DNA from: Chloroflexia bacterium
GTDB lineage: Bacteria; Chloroflexota; Chloroflexia; Thermomicrobiales; JALYUS01
Reading direction: 5' to 3'
Assembly: GCA_025924435.1 (NCBI GenBank)
Contig: JAICIL010000064.1
Coordinates: forward strand, 1-16,888
DNA: 16,888 bases
This document shows, piece after piece, positions 15,451 to 16,888 of this stretch. The notes under the pieces are model-generated. The model was given only the letters and a program-made list of their open reading frames with translations, had not been told where the DNA came from and made no database searches. The stretch's first letter is position 1. Every line of letters begins with the position of its first letter. The position numbers and the translations under genes are program-made.

Positions 15451-15495
15451 GGCGCGCGCTGGTGATCGGCGCGGCAACGCGGTAAACTGATGCGT

Positions 15496-15536
15496 GGCAA
15501 CCTTCCGCCGCCACGTTGCCGATGCATCGTCGCATC
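15496..15536 (+). promoter_or_regulatory. Small hairpins in the leader of the CheB-CheR gene
   Basis: GGCAAC (15496-15501) can pair with GTTGCC (15515-15520), with GTGG/CCAC reinforcing nearby, and GATGC (15521-15525) can pair with GCATC (15532-15536). They lie 16-56 nt before the start codon. They may be chance in GC-rich DNA. Confidence 0.25.
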
Positions 15537-15551
15537 GGGGGATGGGGAACA

Positions 15552-16888
15552 ATGGCAGAGGCGGCGCCGCCCGCACAACTGATCGTCGTCGGCTCGTCCG
15601 CCGGGGGAGTCGAGGCGCTCTCGACGCTTGTCGGCACGCTGCCCGCCGATTTCGCCGCCCCGATCGTCATCGCCCAGCACATTGACCCCGCGCGCACGAG
15701 CCATCTCGGCGACATCCTCGGCCGGCGCGGGCCATTGCCCGTCCGCACCGTTGAAGATGCGACGCGCATGGAATCGGGCGTCATCTATGTCGTCCCCGCG
15801 AACCGGCAGGTGGAGATCGCCGACGGCCATGTGCGCCTCCGCGCGGACAACGCGACCGGCCCGCGCCCCTCCGTGGACCGGCTGCTGTCGAGCGCGGCGC
15901 AGGCATACGGGGAGCGGCTGGTCGCCGTCATCCTCACCGGCAACGGCTCGGACGGCGCGGCGGGCGCGCGGGAGGTCAGCGCGGCGGGCGGCACCGTCAT
16001 CATCCAGAACCCGGAGACCGCCGCCCACCCCGGCATGCCGCGCTCGCTCGCGCCGACGACGGTGGACATTGTCGCGGACATCGAGCAGATCGGCCCGATC
16101 CTCCACGACCTCGTGACGGGCGACCGGGTGATCGTCCGCCCGACCGAAGAGCGGACGCTCCGCTCCCTGCTCGAACAACTGCGCGCGCGCAGCGGCATTG
16201 ACTTCAGCCAGTACAAGACGCCGACGATCATGCGGCGGCTGCAACGCCGGATGCTCGCGACCGGTGCGGCGCGGCTGACGGATTATGTCCGCTTCCTCGG
16301 CAACAACCCGGACGAGTACCAGCGGCTCGTCAGCAGTTTCCTGATTAAAGTGACCGAGTTCTTCCGGGATGCCGACCTCTTCGCCCATCTGCGCGATCGC
16401 ATCCTGCCCGAACTGATCGCGGCGGCGCGCGGCAACGGCAACGAATTGCGCCTCTGGTCGGCGGGCTGCGCGACGGGCGAGGAGGCGTACTCGCTGGCGA
16501 TCCTCGTCTCGGAACTGCTCGGCGACGAACTGCCGGAGTTCAACGTGCGCATCTTCGCCACCGACCTCGACAGCGACGCGATCATCTTCGCCCGGCGCGG
16601 CATCTACCCGGCGGCGGCGCTCGCCAACCTGCCGCCGGAGATGATCGAGCGGTATTTCATCCGGCAGGGCGGGGATTTCGAGGTGAAGAAGCACGTCCGC
16701 GCCCTCACCGTCTTCGGCCAGCACGACCTCGGCCAGCGCGCCCCCTTCCCGCGCATTGACCTCGAACTCTGCCGCAACGTCCTGATCTACTTCACGCCCG
16801 AACTCCAACGGCGCGCCCTGCAACTCTTCGCCTTCTCGGTGCGCGACGGCGGCTACCTCGTGCTCGGCAAATCCGAGACGACCAACCC
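15552..16888 (+). CDS. CheB-CheR fusion protein, cut off by the window end
   Basis: The 445 visible residues contain a CheB methylesterase domain (about 9-190) and most of a CheR methyltransferase domain (about 195-445). The CheB triad is Ser16 in GSSAGG, His43 in AQHIDP and Asp134 in TGNGSDGAAG. CheR is marked by VTEFFRD (267-273), the AdoMet-binding WSAGCATGEEAYS (302-314), ATDLDSDAI (336-344) and ELCRNVLIYF (405-414). The two activities add and remove methyl groups on glutamate side chains of receptors. Relatives usually continue past CheR with coiled-coil, PAS and often histidine-kinase parts, which would lie beyond 16888. ATG at 15552 has only a purine-rich GGGGA stretch before it. No receptor, CheA or CheW gene is in the window. 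Confidence 0.93.
   Translation, partial: MAEAAPPAQLIVVGSSAGGVEALSTLVGTLPADFAAPIVIAQHIDPARTSHLGDILGRRGPLPVRTVEDATRMESGVIYVVPANRQVEIADGHVRLRADNATGPRPSVDRLLSSAAQAYGERLVAVILTGNGSDGAAGAREVSAAGGTVIIQNPETAAHPGMPRSLAPTTVDIVADIEQIGPILHDLVTGDRVIVRPTEERTLRSLLEQLRARSGIDFSQYKTPTIMRRLQRRMLATGAARLTDYVRFLGNNPDEYQRLVSSFLIKVTEFFRDADLFAHLRDRILPELIAAARGNGNELRLWSAGCATGEEAYSLAILVSELLGDELPEFNVRIFATDLDSDAIIFARRGIYPAAALANLPPEMIERYFIRQGGDFEVKKHVRALTVFGQHDLGQRAPFPRIDLELCRNVLIYFTPELQRRALQLFAFSVRDGGYLVLGKSETTN

Overview
The window is GC-rich DNA with long spurious antisense frames, typical of high GC at third codon positions. The gene content is a cytoplasmic NodB-type deacetylase pair, an M20 peptidase, a VOC protein, an S9 peptidase and a CheB/CheR fusion. 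Together with several families of dispersed palindromic repeats next to genes, this suggests a Chloroflexota-like (Thermomicrobia-type) environmental bacterium, though Planctomycetota-like genomes carry similar repeats. The taxonomic guess is inference. The first ~109 bases are G/C homopolymer runs that look like a poor-quality contig end.

Layout. Minus block 1 (110-4409) reads from right to left: an acyl-CoA-dehydrogenase-fold flavoprotein lacking the usual catalytic Glu, an M20 metallopeptidase, then two tandem polysaccharide-deacetylase-fold hydrolases joined by an ATGA overlap. Plus block (4583-8833): a two-domain VOC/glyoxalase-like protein, an S9 prolyl-oligopeptidase-type peptidase and an MFS transporter. 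Minus block 2 (8921-15201), right to left: a stand-alone CheB methylesterase with a C-terminal Zn-ribbon-like tail, a phosphoesterase of the phospholipase C/acid phosphatase family, a canonical acyl-CoA dehydrogenase, a small helical protein of unknown function, a membrane-anchored His-rich protein and an aldo/keto reductase. Plus block 2 (15552 to the end): a CheB-CheR fusion that runs off the window.

How the genes may work together. Block 1 could be a cytoplasmic amide or imide catabolic set: neither deacetylase has a signal peptide, and one has lost a metal-ligand His, as might suit PuuE/imidase-like relatives. The plus block looks like peptide turnover and transport. The two divergent CheB-type genes belong to a sensory methylation system whose other parts (CheA, CheW, receptors) are not in the window.

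The most distinctive non-coding feature is a set of seven palindromic repeat units of three designs: 9-nt-periodic inverted repeats, 7-nt-periodic inverted repeats, and CCCCGGCCCC-type double hairpins. Five of the seven start at, or within about 15 nt of, a stop codon. One pair lies in direct orientation on either side of the stand-alone cheB gene. No rRNA, tRNA, CRISPR array, transposase or integrase was seen.
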